A stretch of DNA of 37,351 bases from Pararhizobium antarcticum. Its GTDB lineage: Bacteria > Pseudomonadota > Alphaproteobacteria > Rhizobiales > Rhizobiaceae. Positions within the stretch are counted from its first letter, which is position 1, and each line of letters starts with the position of its first letter. The notes beneath the pieces are model-generated. The model made no database searches. It was not told the DNA's origin and saw nothing but the letters and a program-made list of their open reading frames with translations. Below, piece after piece: positions 31,628-37,351 of the stretch. The translations under genes were made by a program, and so were the position numbers. The stretch spans positions 1-37,351 of the forward strand of contig NZ_LSRP01000101.1 in NCBI RefSeq assembly GCF_001885585.1. Reading direction: 5' to 3'.

Positions 31628-33040
31628 TTAGAACGAGGCTTTCAGCTGGCCACCGATATCCAGTTTCGGCTTGTCGCCCTCGCGAAATGTGGCCGAGAGC
31701 GTAGCGTCGACCTTCCAGCGTTCGTCGAATTTCCATCCGAGCCGTCCGCCAATCGCGGCGAAGTCCCGGTCCTGCGAGCGGCCGTCGATCGAACCGACCC
31801 AGGCGATGTCGGCACGGGCGCCAGCGCTTGTGCCGAATGTGCGGCCGAGCGCTGCCGACAGCGTATAATCCAGCTTGCCGCCGGTATCGTGCGTCCAGCC
31901 GATCTCGGCGGCCACTGTGTCCGTGATGGTGCGCTGCCCGGCCACGGTCGCTGCAAACAGATTGGCTCTCGAGGCCGCCTCGCTATAGCCGTCAAGATCA
32001 AGCCAGCTGCGTGTATAGCGAGCCGATAGGGCCAGTTCGTTGGCGTTGTCAGGCGCGTAAATGGCACCGATGCGGCCATAGGTGCTGAACAGCGTGCCCT
32101 CGTCCGTCCCGGTGGAGGATACCATCCGGCCAGTGTCGAAATAGGAGCGGCTGAAGCGGATTGCCATGTCGGGTGAACCCCAGGCGCCGATTTCGCCAAA
32201 GGCCCGCAGCGGCAAACCGCTCTCGGGAGAAAGGTAACGTACGCCCCCGGCCATCAGCAGCGCGCTGTCGCGATCGATATCTGTATTTCCGGACGCCGAA
32301 AGAGCGGCGCCACCAAGCAGAGTGAAGCCGTTGCCAGCCTCCCAGCGCCCGTTGAAGCCGGCAGCGGGCCCATTCGAACTGCCAAACAGCGAAAGGCTGG
32401 TCTCGCCCTGGATGCTCTGGTAACCGCCGAGCATCAGTTGTGCGGTATCCATGAGGTCGATTGCGACCGCCTGTCTCTGGTTGGCCAGTTGATCAAGCGA
32501 GGCCGTAACCGAATCAATGGTGGTGAAGCCGATCCGGGCGAAGTCGATGGTATCGAGGAAGAGGCCGGCTGCAAAATCCGTCTCGTTGATCGGACCTTCG
32601 GCGATAATCGTCACGCCGAGCTGCACCGTGTCCGAACCAAAGCTGCCAATCTGCTCCCCGGTCTGGAAGTCTTCCTGTGTCGCGCCGTCAATGTTGGTGC
32701 GGATGGTTTTCTGTTCACCCGGTTTGCCGCTGGTGATTGTCGCTGTCTGCCCGTTTTCAACGGTCACGAAGCCGCGATAATCGACCGCGAACACGCTGTA
32801 TCCCTTTGGCTGTGTCACGGCGATGCTGAGATTGCAGGTCGTGGTTGCGCGTGCGATGCCCGCCGTGCCGCCAGCGCCGACGGAGAAGTCGTCGAAGAGA
32901 ACGCTTGTCGCATTGCCATCCGGCGATGTCACTGTACTCGACGTCCCGGGCGCACAGCCATCGGCTGCCTGTGCGGGTGAAAAGCCAAGCGGAAAAACGG
33001 TCAGGACAAGACCGGCGGCAAGGGGAACAGGAAGACGCAA
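31628..33040 (-). CDS. DUF4360-like domain fused to an autotransporter-type outer-membrane beta-barrel
   Basis: A 470-residue secreted protein. The start is TTG 33038-33040: GAGGAGAGTGTC directly precedes it, while an ATG at 33083-33085 lies within a hairpin and has no binding site. A signal peptide ends at SPAQA (residue 25). Residues about 26-150 match the neighbouring DUF4360 protein: GC, SPD, LFDDFSVGAGG, TCNLSIAV, QPKGYSVFAVDYRGF. Residues about 190-470 alternate in short amphipathic strands (ALSARYTRSWLDLDGYSE, AEIGWTHDTGGKLDYTLSAALGR) and end in Phe (LKASF), the signature of an autotransporter-type barrel. It follows the DUF4360 gene by 57 bp. Passenger role is unknown. Confidence 0.8.
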   Translation of the reverse strand: MRLPVPLAAGLVLTVFPLGFSPAQAADGCAPGTSSTVTSPDGNATSVLFDDFSVGAGGTAGIARATTTCNLSIAVTQPKGYSVFAVDYRGFVTVENGQTATITSGKPGEQKTIRTNIDGATQEDFQTGEQIGSFGSDTVQLGVTIIAEGPINETDFAAGLFLDTIDFARIGFTTIDSVTASLDQLANQRQAVAIDLMDTAQLMLGGYQSIQGETSLSLFGSSNGPAAGFNGRWEAGNGFTLLGGAALSASGNTDIDRDSALLMAGGVRYLSPESGLPLRAFGEIGAWGSPDMAIRFSRSYFDTGRMVSSTGTDEGTLFSTYGRIGAIYAPDNANELALSARYTRSWLDLDGYSEAASRANLFAATVAGQRTITDTVAAEIGWTHDTGGKLDYTLSAALGRTFGTSAGARADIAWVGSIDGRSQDRDFAAIGGRLGWKFDERWKVDATLSATFREGDKPKLDIGGQLKASF

Positions 33041-33058
33041 GACACTCTCCTCAAGGCG

Positions 33059-33083
33059 GCAGGCGGCGGGCAGTGCCGCCTGC
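33059..33083. terminator. Hairpin between DUF4360 gene and DUF4360-barrel gene
   Basis: GCAGGCGGC (33059-33067) and GCCGCCTGC (33075-33083) are perfectly paired with a 7-nt loop. In the minus-strand message it lies 14 bp after the first stop and just before the GAGGAG of the second gene. There is no U-run, so it may slow or process RNA and lower expression of the barrel relative to the secreted protein. Confidence 0.45.
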
Positions 33084-33097
33084 ATTTTCGGGTGGAA

Positions 33098-33688
33098 TTA
33101 CCGGCAGGTACGCCACTGCAGGCGATAGACGATGGCTGCCTTGACGTCCTGGGTATCGACCGTCGCCATGGCCTCCTGGCCGCGCGTGGTGTTGACCCGG
33201 ATGCTGGAATTCGTGCGCAGGTTGACGTCGGTGCCGCAGGGAGACCAGACGAGCGCGTCGGCGACCAGCTTGTTGGAGATCAGGTAATCCTTCTCCTTTG
33301 GACCGGTAAAGCTCTGTATGAATGTCGGGCCGCGGGCGCCGGCAAAGAAATACTCGACATTGAACTGCGAGCGGGCGCCGCGCGGCAGCTGGTTGAAGCC
33401 GCGATAATCGACGGCCAGGACCGAGACGCTACGCCCCTGCGGCACATGCACGGGAATGGCGACATTGCAGGTCTTGCGGTCGAAGGACTTGCCCGTCTCG
33501 CCGCCGGCCTGGACGATATACTCGTCGAACAGCAGGCTGAGTGCCTTGGCATCGGGGCTGAGCGTAGCGGAAACACTGTTCGACGGGCAACCACTGCCAC
33601 CATAGCCGGGAATTCCGAGCGAGATATCATCGGCATAGGCAACCGAACTCATGAAGACGGTGGAGAGCAGAACGGCAAGAGCTTTCAT
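33098..33688 (-). CDS. Secreted DUF4360-family protein
   Basis: A 196-residue protein with a signal peptide (residues 1-19, LLSTVFMSSVAYA). The mature part starts with a Gly-rich stretch (IPGYGGSGCPSNS), then SPDAKALSLLFDEYIVQAGG, KTCNVAIPVHVPQGRSVSVLAVDYRGF and a C-terminal YRLQWRTC. This is the DUF4360 pattern, known mostly from fungi, streptomycetes and cyanobacteria. Four conserved cysteines suggest disulfides. GAGGA lies 7 nt before ATG 33686-33688. First gene of a two-gene operon with the barrel protein, whose N-terminus is a paralogue. Confidence 0.8.
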   Translation of the reverse strand: MKALAVLLSTVFMSSVAYADDISLGIPGYGGSGCPSNSVSATLSPDAKALSLLFDEYIVQAGGETGKSFDRKTCNVAIPVHVPQGRSVSVLAVDYRGFNQLPRGARSQFNVEYFFAGARGPTFIQSFTGPKEKDYLISNKLVADALVWSPCGTDVNLRTNSSIRVNTTRGQEAMATVDTQDVKAAIVYRLQWRTCR

Positions 33689-34004
33689 GGATTTTTCCTC
33701 GATACGGCCAACGAGGGTCTCCTCGTTCGGCTTTCATCTTATTCAATGTTGCTGAACGCCTGCTGAGTGCAGCGTTCAGATACAATTCAGCGACTTTCAG
33801 ACCTGTTTCTAGCGTAATCACGTAAATAAATTTTTAACCAAATGTGGTCGAAACGGCCCCGGTTTACGGCCAAATTCCGACAGCCTCGCAGTCTTCGCAC
33901 AAGCATTGCATGCGATTGTTCGTCCGTGTGGTTTCCGTAAACCGGTCAGATCATGCAGCAGATTCATGGGTGTTGCAGCGTTGCTGCGATGGGAGGCGCC
34001 TGCG
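33689..34004. other. Intergenic region with three inverted repeats
   Basis: No gene is seen in these 316 bp. Three structures stand out: AACGAGG/CCTCGTT (33710-33716, 33721-33727) in the leader of the DUF4360 gene; CTGAACGC/GCGTTCAG (33752-33759, 33772-33779), extended by TGC/GCA inside; and CCGGTTTACGG (33859-33869) with its exact reverse complement at 33935-33945. An AT-rich stretch at about 33815-33845 (ACGTAAATAAATTTTTAACC) is a likely promoter area for the divergent genes. Confidence 0.6.
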
Positions 34005-34259
34005 TTGAACGAGAAATGGTGGCAGGAGCCCGTAGCGCTGGAGCTCGACGGGATCGGCAAGTACAGCTTCATTCACAACACCCGCGAAGCCGCGGAATGC
34101 CTGCTTGATCGTTGGCCGGTGCATGACGGGAAAGCCTACAAGGCCGCTATCCGGATGTGCAGCTACGTGCTCAACGGCAAGCAGCCGGCAGATTACGCGC
34201 GTCAGGATTTCATCGCAGCGGCGGTCGAAGCGCTCATCCATGTCAGGCCGCCGCACTAA
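34005..34259 (+). CDS. Small DUF982-family protein
   Basis: An 84-residue protein: NEKWWQEPVALELDGIGKY, then NTREAAECLLDRWPVHDGKAY, AIRMCSYVLNG and ARQDFIAAAVEA. This arrangement (WxxPV, EAAxxLxxxWP, AxxxCxxxLxG, ARxxFIxAAxEA) is the DUF982 family, abundant and multi-copy in rhizobia with no known function. TTG 34005 is preferred because GGGAGG lies 8 nt upstream; ATG 33966 in the same frame would add 13 residues. Soluble, cytosolic. Confidence 0.78.
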   Translation: MNEKWWQEPVALELDGIGKYSFIHNTREAAECLLDRWPVHDGKAYKAAIRMCSYVLNGKQPADYARQDFIAAAVEALIHVRPPH

Positions 34260-34335
34260 AGGTCCGCGCCCTGTCTGGAAACGGAACATTCGGTCTTAGG
34301 GTGCGTTCACTCCATACAGGCAAGGGAGTGGCGTC

Positions 34336-34605
34336 ATGGTTCCGAATATTCAGGGTTTTTCCCATACGGATGACGATCCGCATCTCTCCGGCGATGATCT
34401 CGCGCAAAAGGTCCTGCGCTACATACGCTACGTCGCGCTTGTGGATACATCAGAGCTTTCCGTCTATGCGTTGGATCGGATGGTCGTCCTGACCGGCTAT
34501 GTGTCCTGCGAGGCCGAGTTGGGCTGCATAGAGGATGCGGCTGCATCCGTGATCGGCGTTCATCTTGTCGAAAACCGTGTCGAAGTTCGTGCAAAGCCGA
34601 ACTGA
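34336..34605 (+). CDS. Small BON-domain protein
   Basis: An 89-residue protein. After a short charged start, residues 21-87 fit a single BON domain: DDLAQKVLRYIRYV, SELSVYALDRMVVLTGYVSCEAE, AASVIGVHLVENRVEV. BON domains bind membranes or sugars in envelope stress proteins, but here there is no signal peptide, so the protein should be cytoplasmic. AAGGGAG precedes ATG 34336 at good distance. Unlinked to neighbours. Confidence 0.8.
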   Translation: MVPNIQGFSHTDDDPHLSGDDLAQKVLRYIRYVALVDTSELSVYALDRMVVLTGYVSCEAELGCIEDAAASVIGVHLVENRVEVRAKPN

Positions 34606-34821
34606 CGGACTGCTTTGAGGGCCGGGTACCAATCTCAGATAGCATCGGCATGCCGGCTTCCTGCGCCGCGCTTTTGCTTTGCCGCGAGACGCACGCTAAG
34701 ACACAGCGAAGGCAAGGCGCAACCCTTGCGTCACTCGCCCACCACCTGTCTGGCACTGCCTTGCGTACTGGGGGTGTGCTAAGCGAGAAAGCCCAGGAAG
34801 AAACAGGGAAGGGAGACACGA

Positions 34822-35328
34822 ATGAGCGCTATCGTGGCCGGGCGGTCCTGCGACAGCTGCTCGCTGTGCTGCATCCTGCCCGATATCGATGCGCTGGAGA
34901 AACCGGCCAATACCGTCTGCCGCCATTGTGCTCCCGAAAGCAGATGCCTGATATACCTCGATCGGCCGCAGCTCTGCGCCGATTTTCATTGTGCCTGGAT
35001 GACGGATGGCGCGATGACCGCCGAATGGGAACCGTCCCGCGCGCATATGATGGTCTATAGCCAGGGGCCGCAGATTACCGTGCTTGTCGACCCAGCCTAT
35101 CCGGAAGCCCACCGGCAGACGCCCTATCGCGAGCAACTGGCGCAATGGGCTTCAAGCGCCGCCCCGTCGGGAGGCTTCGTGATCGTCTTTGTCGGCGATA
35201 CCGCCATCAAGATCGAACCCCGGTCCCACGGGATCAATGCCACAGCCCATGACAGCATCAGACGAAGAGATCGGGAACTTTCCGGCGCCGGGACCATTGC
35301 TGGCTCTGACCCAAAGGAGTTTGCATGA
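34822..35328 (+). CDS. Cysteine-cluster protein (YkgJ type)
   Basis: A 168-residue protein with nine cysteines in its first 57 residues: CDSCSLCC (10-17), CRHC (33-36), Cys42, Cys52 and Cys57 in RPQLCADFHCAW. This CxxCxxCC pattern with the later Y..RP..C..F.C spacing fits zinc or iron-sulfur binding YkgJ-family proteins, whose function is unclear. The C-terminal half (VIVFVGDTAIKIEP) is not recognised. AAGGGAG precedes ATG 34822. Its stop overlaps the start of the DUF4112 gene (ATGA at 35325-35328), so the two are translationally coupled. Confidence 0.78.
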   Translation: MSAIVAGRSCDSCSLCCILPDIDALEKPANTVCRHCAPESRCLIYLDRPQLCADFHCAWMTDGAMTAEWEPSRAHMMVYSQGPQITVLVDPAYPEAHRQTPYREQLAQWASSAAPSGGFVIVFVGDTAIKIEPRSHGINATAHDSIRRRDRELSGAGTIAGSDPKEFA

Positions 35329-35705
35329 ACCGCGAAGAGATTTTCAGTCCCCTTGATGATATCGATCTGAACAGGCTGCGGCGTCTGCGTCTTCTCGCCC
35401 GGATGATGGACACCGCCATCCGCGTGCCGGGGACGAGCATCCGGTTCGGGGCAGATTCGATCGTCGGGTTGCTGCCGGTTGTTGGCGACGCCGGAGGCGC
35501 ACTCGTCGGGCTGTATATCGTCAACGAGGCCCGCAGGCTGGGCGTGCCCTCACACAAGCTGACGCGCATGGTCTCCAACGTCGCGCTTGACGGCCTGGTC
35601 GGCAGCGTTCCGCTCCTGGGCGACCTGTTCGACGTCTACTTCAAATCGCACCGCCGCAACGTCAAGATCATCCTTGATCATTTCGGGATACCCGACACCG
35701 ATTGA
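35325..35705 (+). CDS. DUF4112-family membrane-associated protein
   Basis: A 126-residue protein: LARMMDTAIRVPGTSIRFGADSIVGLLPVVGDAGGALVGLYIV, then GLVGSVPLLGDLFDVYFKSHRRN. The two G(L/V)xPxxGD repeats within hydrophobic stretches are the DUF4112 signature; function is unknown. Two membrane-associated segments are likely. It is coupled to the Cys-cluster gene by a 4-bp overlap, a pairing that suggests a shared role. Confidence 0.85.
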   Translation: MNREEIFSPLDDIDLNRLRRLRLLARMMDTAIRVPGTSIRFGADSIVGLLPVVGDAGGALVGLYIVNEARRLGVPSHKLTRMVSNVALDGLVGSVPLLGDLFDVYFKSHRRNVKIILDHFGIPDTD

Positions 35706-35712
35706 CGGGCTT

Positions 35713-35732
35713 GCCGAACGATCGGCGTTTTT
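35713..35732 (+). terminator. Short intrinsic terminator after DUF4112 gene
   Basis: GCCGA (35713-35717) and TCGGC (35722-35726) form a 5-bp stem with tetraloop ACGA, followed by GTTTTT at 35727-35732, 8 bp after the stop codon. Confidence 0.5.
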
Positions 35733-35799
35733 CGGGCATAGGGCCGGACAGCGCGCAGTCTTGGGGGGAACCGGAAGATCAATCTCTTGGAAAAGAGAA

Positions 35800-35889
35800 T
35801 GGCGGACAGGGCGGGATTCGAACCCGCGGTACGCTCTCACGCACACACACTTTCCAGGCGTGCGCCTTAAACCACTCGGCCACCTGTCC
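35800..35889 (-). tRNA. tRNA-Ser (anticodon GGA)
   Basis: Read on the minus strand, the acceptor stem GGACAGG pairs with CCTGTCC, followed by discriminator G and an encoded CCA. The D-arm GTGGCCGAGTGG, the anticodon loop CTGGAAA with GGA, a long variable arm as in all tRNA-Ser, and the T-loop GGTTCGAATCC are clear. 90 nt including CCA. It reads UCC and UCU serine codons. Confidence 0.97.
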
Positions 35890-36192
35890 GTTTTATCGAT
35901 CCGCCGGTGGTTGGCCGGGGGATTTGAAGCAAAGCTGCGGGCTTTCTTCGGAATGTTCGGGCGGCCAGTGGCAGCCCGTTCTGTGTCGCATGGTAGAAAC
36001 CAGCGGACCGGCGCGATATATACCGATCAATTCCCGCGGATCAACTGAATTCTGACAGTTATTTGCGTTCTTGTGAGAGTGACCGCGCGCGGTGCGCATT
36101 GCACTTGCTGCATGGTGTGCCTATTTCTTGTCGTGACGAGGGCGCGCGGCGGTTCAAACGGTGACCGCAGGACGCGGCGGAGTGAAGATGTC
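35890..36192. other. Intergenic region upstream of tRNA-Ser and small membrane protein
   Basis: No supported gene in these 303 bp. On the minus strand CGATAAAA just before the tRNA may belong to its promoter. The plus strand frame open from 36073 lacks a ribosome binding site and Cys-rich start looks random, so it is not counted as an extension of the next gene. Confidence 0.5.
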
Positions 36193-36510
36193 ATGCGTTT
36201 CCTGCTGAGGGTCTTGAGTTTTCTATTGCTGGTCACCGGGGTGCTGGTTGCATCGGTGGATGCGATCCAGTCCGTTTCTGCATCCGACGTCGTGCTGACC
36301 CCGCTGGGTGTTGCACTGGCATCGGTCGGGCCGGATGCCTCGGACACCATCCAGTCCCTGGAAAAGCTGCAGGCCGATCCGATGCCGTGGAGCGTCGCTT
36401 CGCGCTGGCTGCTTCTCCAGCCGGCCTTTGCGGTCCTGCTCGGGGGCGCGTTCCTGCTCTGGATGCTTGCCTATAGGCGGCCGGCGGCGGCCGGACGGTT
36501 TGCTGCCTGA
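36193..36510 (+). CDS. Small membrane protein of unknown function
   Basis: A 105-residue protein with two hydrophobic segments, residues 1-22 ([20 protein letters not shown]) and about 73-92 ([20 protein letters not shown]). Between them is a 50-residue periplasmic-type loop ([20 protein letters not shown]...[16 protein letters not shown]). The first segment could be an uncleaved anchor or a signal peptide. GGAG lies about 10 nt before ATG 36193. No family recognised with confidence; the tidy membrane pattern and codon usage support a real gene. Confidence 0.65.
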   Translation: MRFLLRVLSFLLLVTGVLVASVDAIQSVSASDVVLTPLGVALASVGPDASDTIQSLEKLQADPMPWSVASRWLLLQPAFAVLLGGAFLLWMLAYRRPAAAGRFAA

Positions 36511-36598
36511 ACGCCTGCGGGATGCGGCAGATTTAAGATTTGATGGTGCCGGCGCAATGACCGGCCGCAAGAACAACAAGAGTGAAAAGGAGACAGCC

Positions 36599-37252
36599 AT
36601 GTTCCTGATCGACATGTTCAATAAGAAGACGGCGATGCCGGATGCGCAGACGGCCCTTCCGGGGCGGGAGACCGCAATGCCGACATCGGTGACGCATTTC
36701 GTCAACGGACGTGCCCTGAAGGGGCCTTATCCGGAGGGTTACAAGGAGGTTGCGCTTGGCATGGGGTGCTTCTGGGGCGCGGAGCGCCTGCTCTGGCAGA
36801 TCCCCGGCGTTTACGTGACGGCCGTCGGCTATGCCGGTGGCTATACCAGGAACCCCACCTACCAGGAAACCACGACGGGGCTCACAGGCCATACGGAAGT
36901 GGTGCTGGTGGTCTACGATCCCTCGACGGTGGCTTTTGCCGATATCCTCAAGGTCTTTTTCGAGGAGCATGATCCGACCCAGGGCATGCGTCAGGGCAAT
37001 GATATCGGCACCACCTACCGGTCGGCGATCTACGTCTATGATGATGCGCAACTGGCTGAGGCAAAGGCGGCGCGCGATCTGTTCCAGGCGGCGTTGAGCA
37101 ATTCAGGACATACCGGCAAGGTGACGACCGAGATCGGCACGGCCGGTGCCTTCTATTTCGCCGAGGCCGAACACCAACAGTATCTGGCCAAGAACCCACG
37201 CGGCTATTGCGGTCTCAAAGGCACGGGCGTCACGTGCCCGATCGGGGCCTGA
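36599..37252 (+). CDS. msrA: Peptide methionine sulfoxide reductase A
   Basis: A 217-residue enzyme repairing Met-S-sulfoxide. The catalytic motif [11 protein letters not shown] carries Cys57; resolving cysteines Cys204 and Cys213 are in [68 protein letters not shown] and [11 protein letters not shown] are also diagnostic. The 45-residue N-terminal extension, also seen in the E. coli type enzyme, has no signal peptide, so it acts in the cytosol. AAAAGGAG lies 7 nt before ATG 36599-36601. Confidence 0.96.
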   Translation: MFLIDMFNKKTAMPDAQTALPGRETAMPTSVTHFVNGRALKGPYPEGYKEVALGMGCFWGAERLLWQIPGVYVTAVGYAGGYTRNPTYQETTTGLTGHTEVVLVVYDPSTVAFADILKVFFEEHDPTQGMRQGNDIGTTYRSAIYVYDDAQLAEAKAARDLFQAALSNSGHTGKVTTEIGTAGAFYFAEAEHQQYLAKNPRGYCGLKGTGVTCPIGA

Positions 37253-37280
37253 AGGGTCAAAATTTGATCGAAAAGACCAA

Positions 37281-37304
37281 AAAACCGGCATTTCGCCGGT
37301 TTTT
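37281..37304 (+). terminator. Intrinsic terminator after msrA
   Basis: AAAACCGGC (37281-37289) pairs with GCCGGTTTT (37295-37303) around ATTTC, with T's continuing to 37304, 28 bp after the msrA stop. The preceding A-run makes it usable on both strands. Confidence 0.85.
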
Positions 37305-37351
37305 CGGATTGTCGATCTTTTTTTACCAATTGAAAAATTTCGGGTGAATTT

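Noticed and set aside
36073-36192. 40-residue upstream extension of the small membrane protein
   Set aside because: No ribosome binding site at its start; the ATG at 36193 has GGAG upstream and opens directly into a membrane segment.
1-37351. Mobile elements, prophage, CRISPR arrays, toxin-antitoxin pairs
   Set aside because: No transposase, integrase, regularly spaced repeats or paired small genes of that type were seen; tRNA-Ser at 35800 has no integrase next to it or visible duplicated end.

Overview
The window is GC-rich, densely coded chromosomal DNA from an alphaproteobacterium of the order Hyphomicrobiales, most likely family Rhizobiaceae (Rhizobium/Agrobacterium/Sinorhizobium type). 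The evidence is the block dnaX - ybaB - 4.5S RNA - HIT - nudC - pheA - kdsB - cycM, plus a hemA-type 5-aminolevulinate synthase end, DUF1127, DUF982, DUF2865 and DUF4112 proteins. I see no insertion sequence, phage gene, CRISPR array or rRNA.

Layout. (1) 2-127: the 3' end of hemA. (2) 212-8085: an operon on the minus strand (alpha/beta hydrolase of the proline iminopeptidase family, two Dpp-type permeases, a fused double ATPase, a peptide-binding protein) diverges from a LuxR regulator without a luxI, which is followed by a second hydrolase. The regulator carries the Met/Trp substitutions known from plant-responsive LuxR solos (OryR/PipR group), and two near-identical 24-bp sites lie upstream of the two hydrolases. 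This looks like a complete PipR-type plant-signal system and is the most interesting part of the window. (3) 8118-13737: a polar amino acid ABC transporter with RidA and an IclR regulator, divergent from a PLP enzyme of the D-serine dehydratase/D-threonine aldolase fold; a D-amino acid uptake and catabolism unit is inferred. (4) 13851-19588: an AraC regulator, an IorAB-type molybdenum hydroxylase, a c-type cytochrome and a PQQ-type sugar dehydrogenase, i.e. periplasmic oxidation feeding electrons to cytochromes; a direct repeat with 21-bp spacing in front of iorA is a candidate AraC site. (5) 19659-30374: conserved housekeeping block (lytic transglycosylase, recR, MOSC protein, DUF2865 protein, ybaB, dnaX, 4.5S RNA, HIT, nudC, DUF1127, pheA, kdsB, cycM). 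(6) 30483-37252: an AEC transporter, a DUF4360-like domain fused to an outer-membrane beta-barrel next to a stand-alone DUF4360 paralogue, small DUF982 and BON proteins, a Cys-cluster protein coupled to a DUF4112 protein, tRNA-Ser(GGA), a small membrane protein and msrA.

Coordinates given here often start downstream of the longest possible reading frame, because ribosome binding sites and family lengths favour internal starts; three genes (HIT, DUF982, DUF4360-barrel) appear to use TTG and the second hydrolase GTG. All function calls come from reading motifs by eye; no database search was possible.
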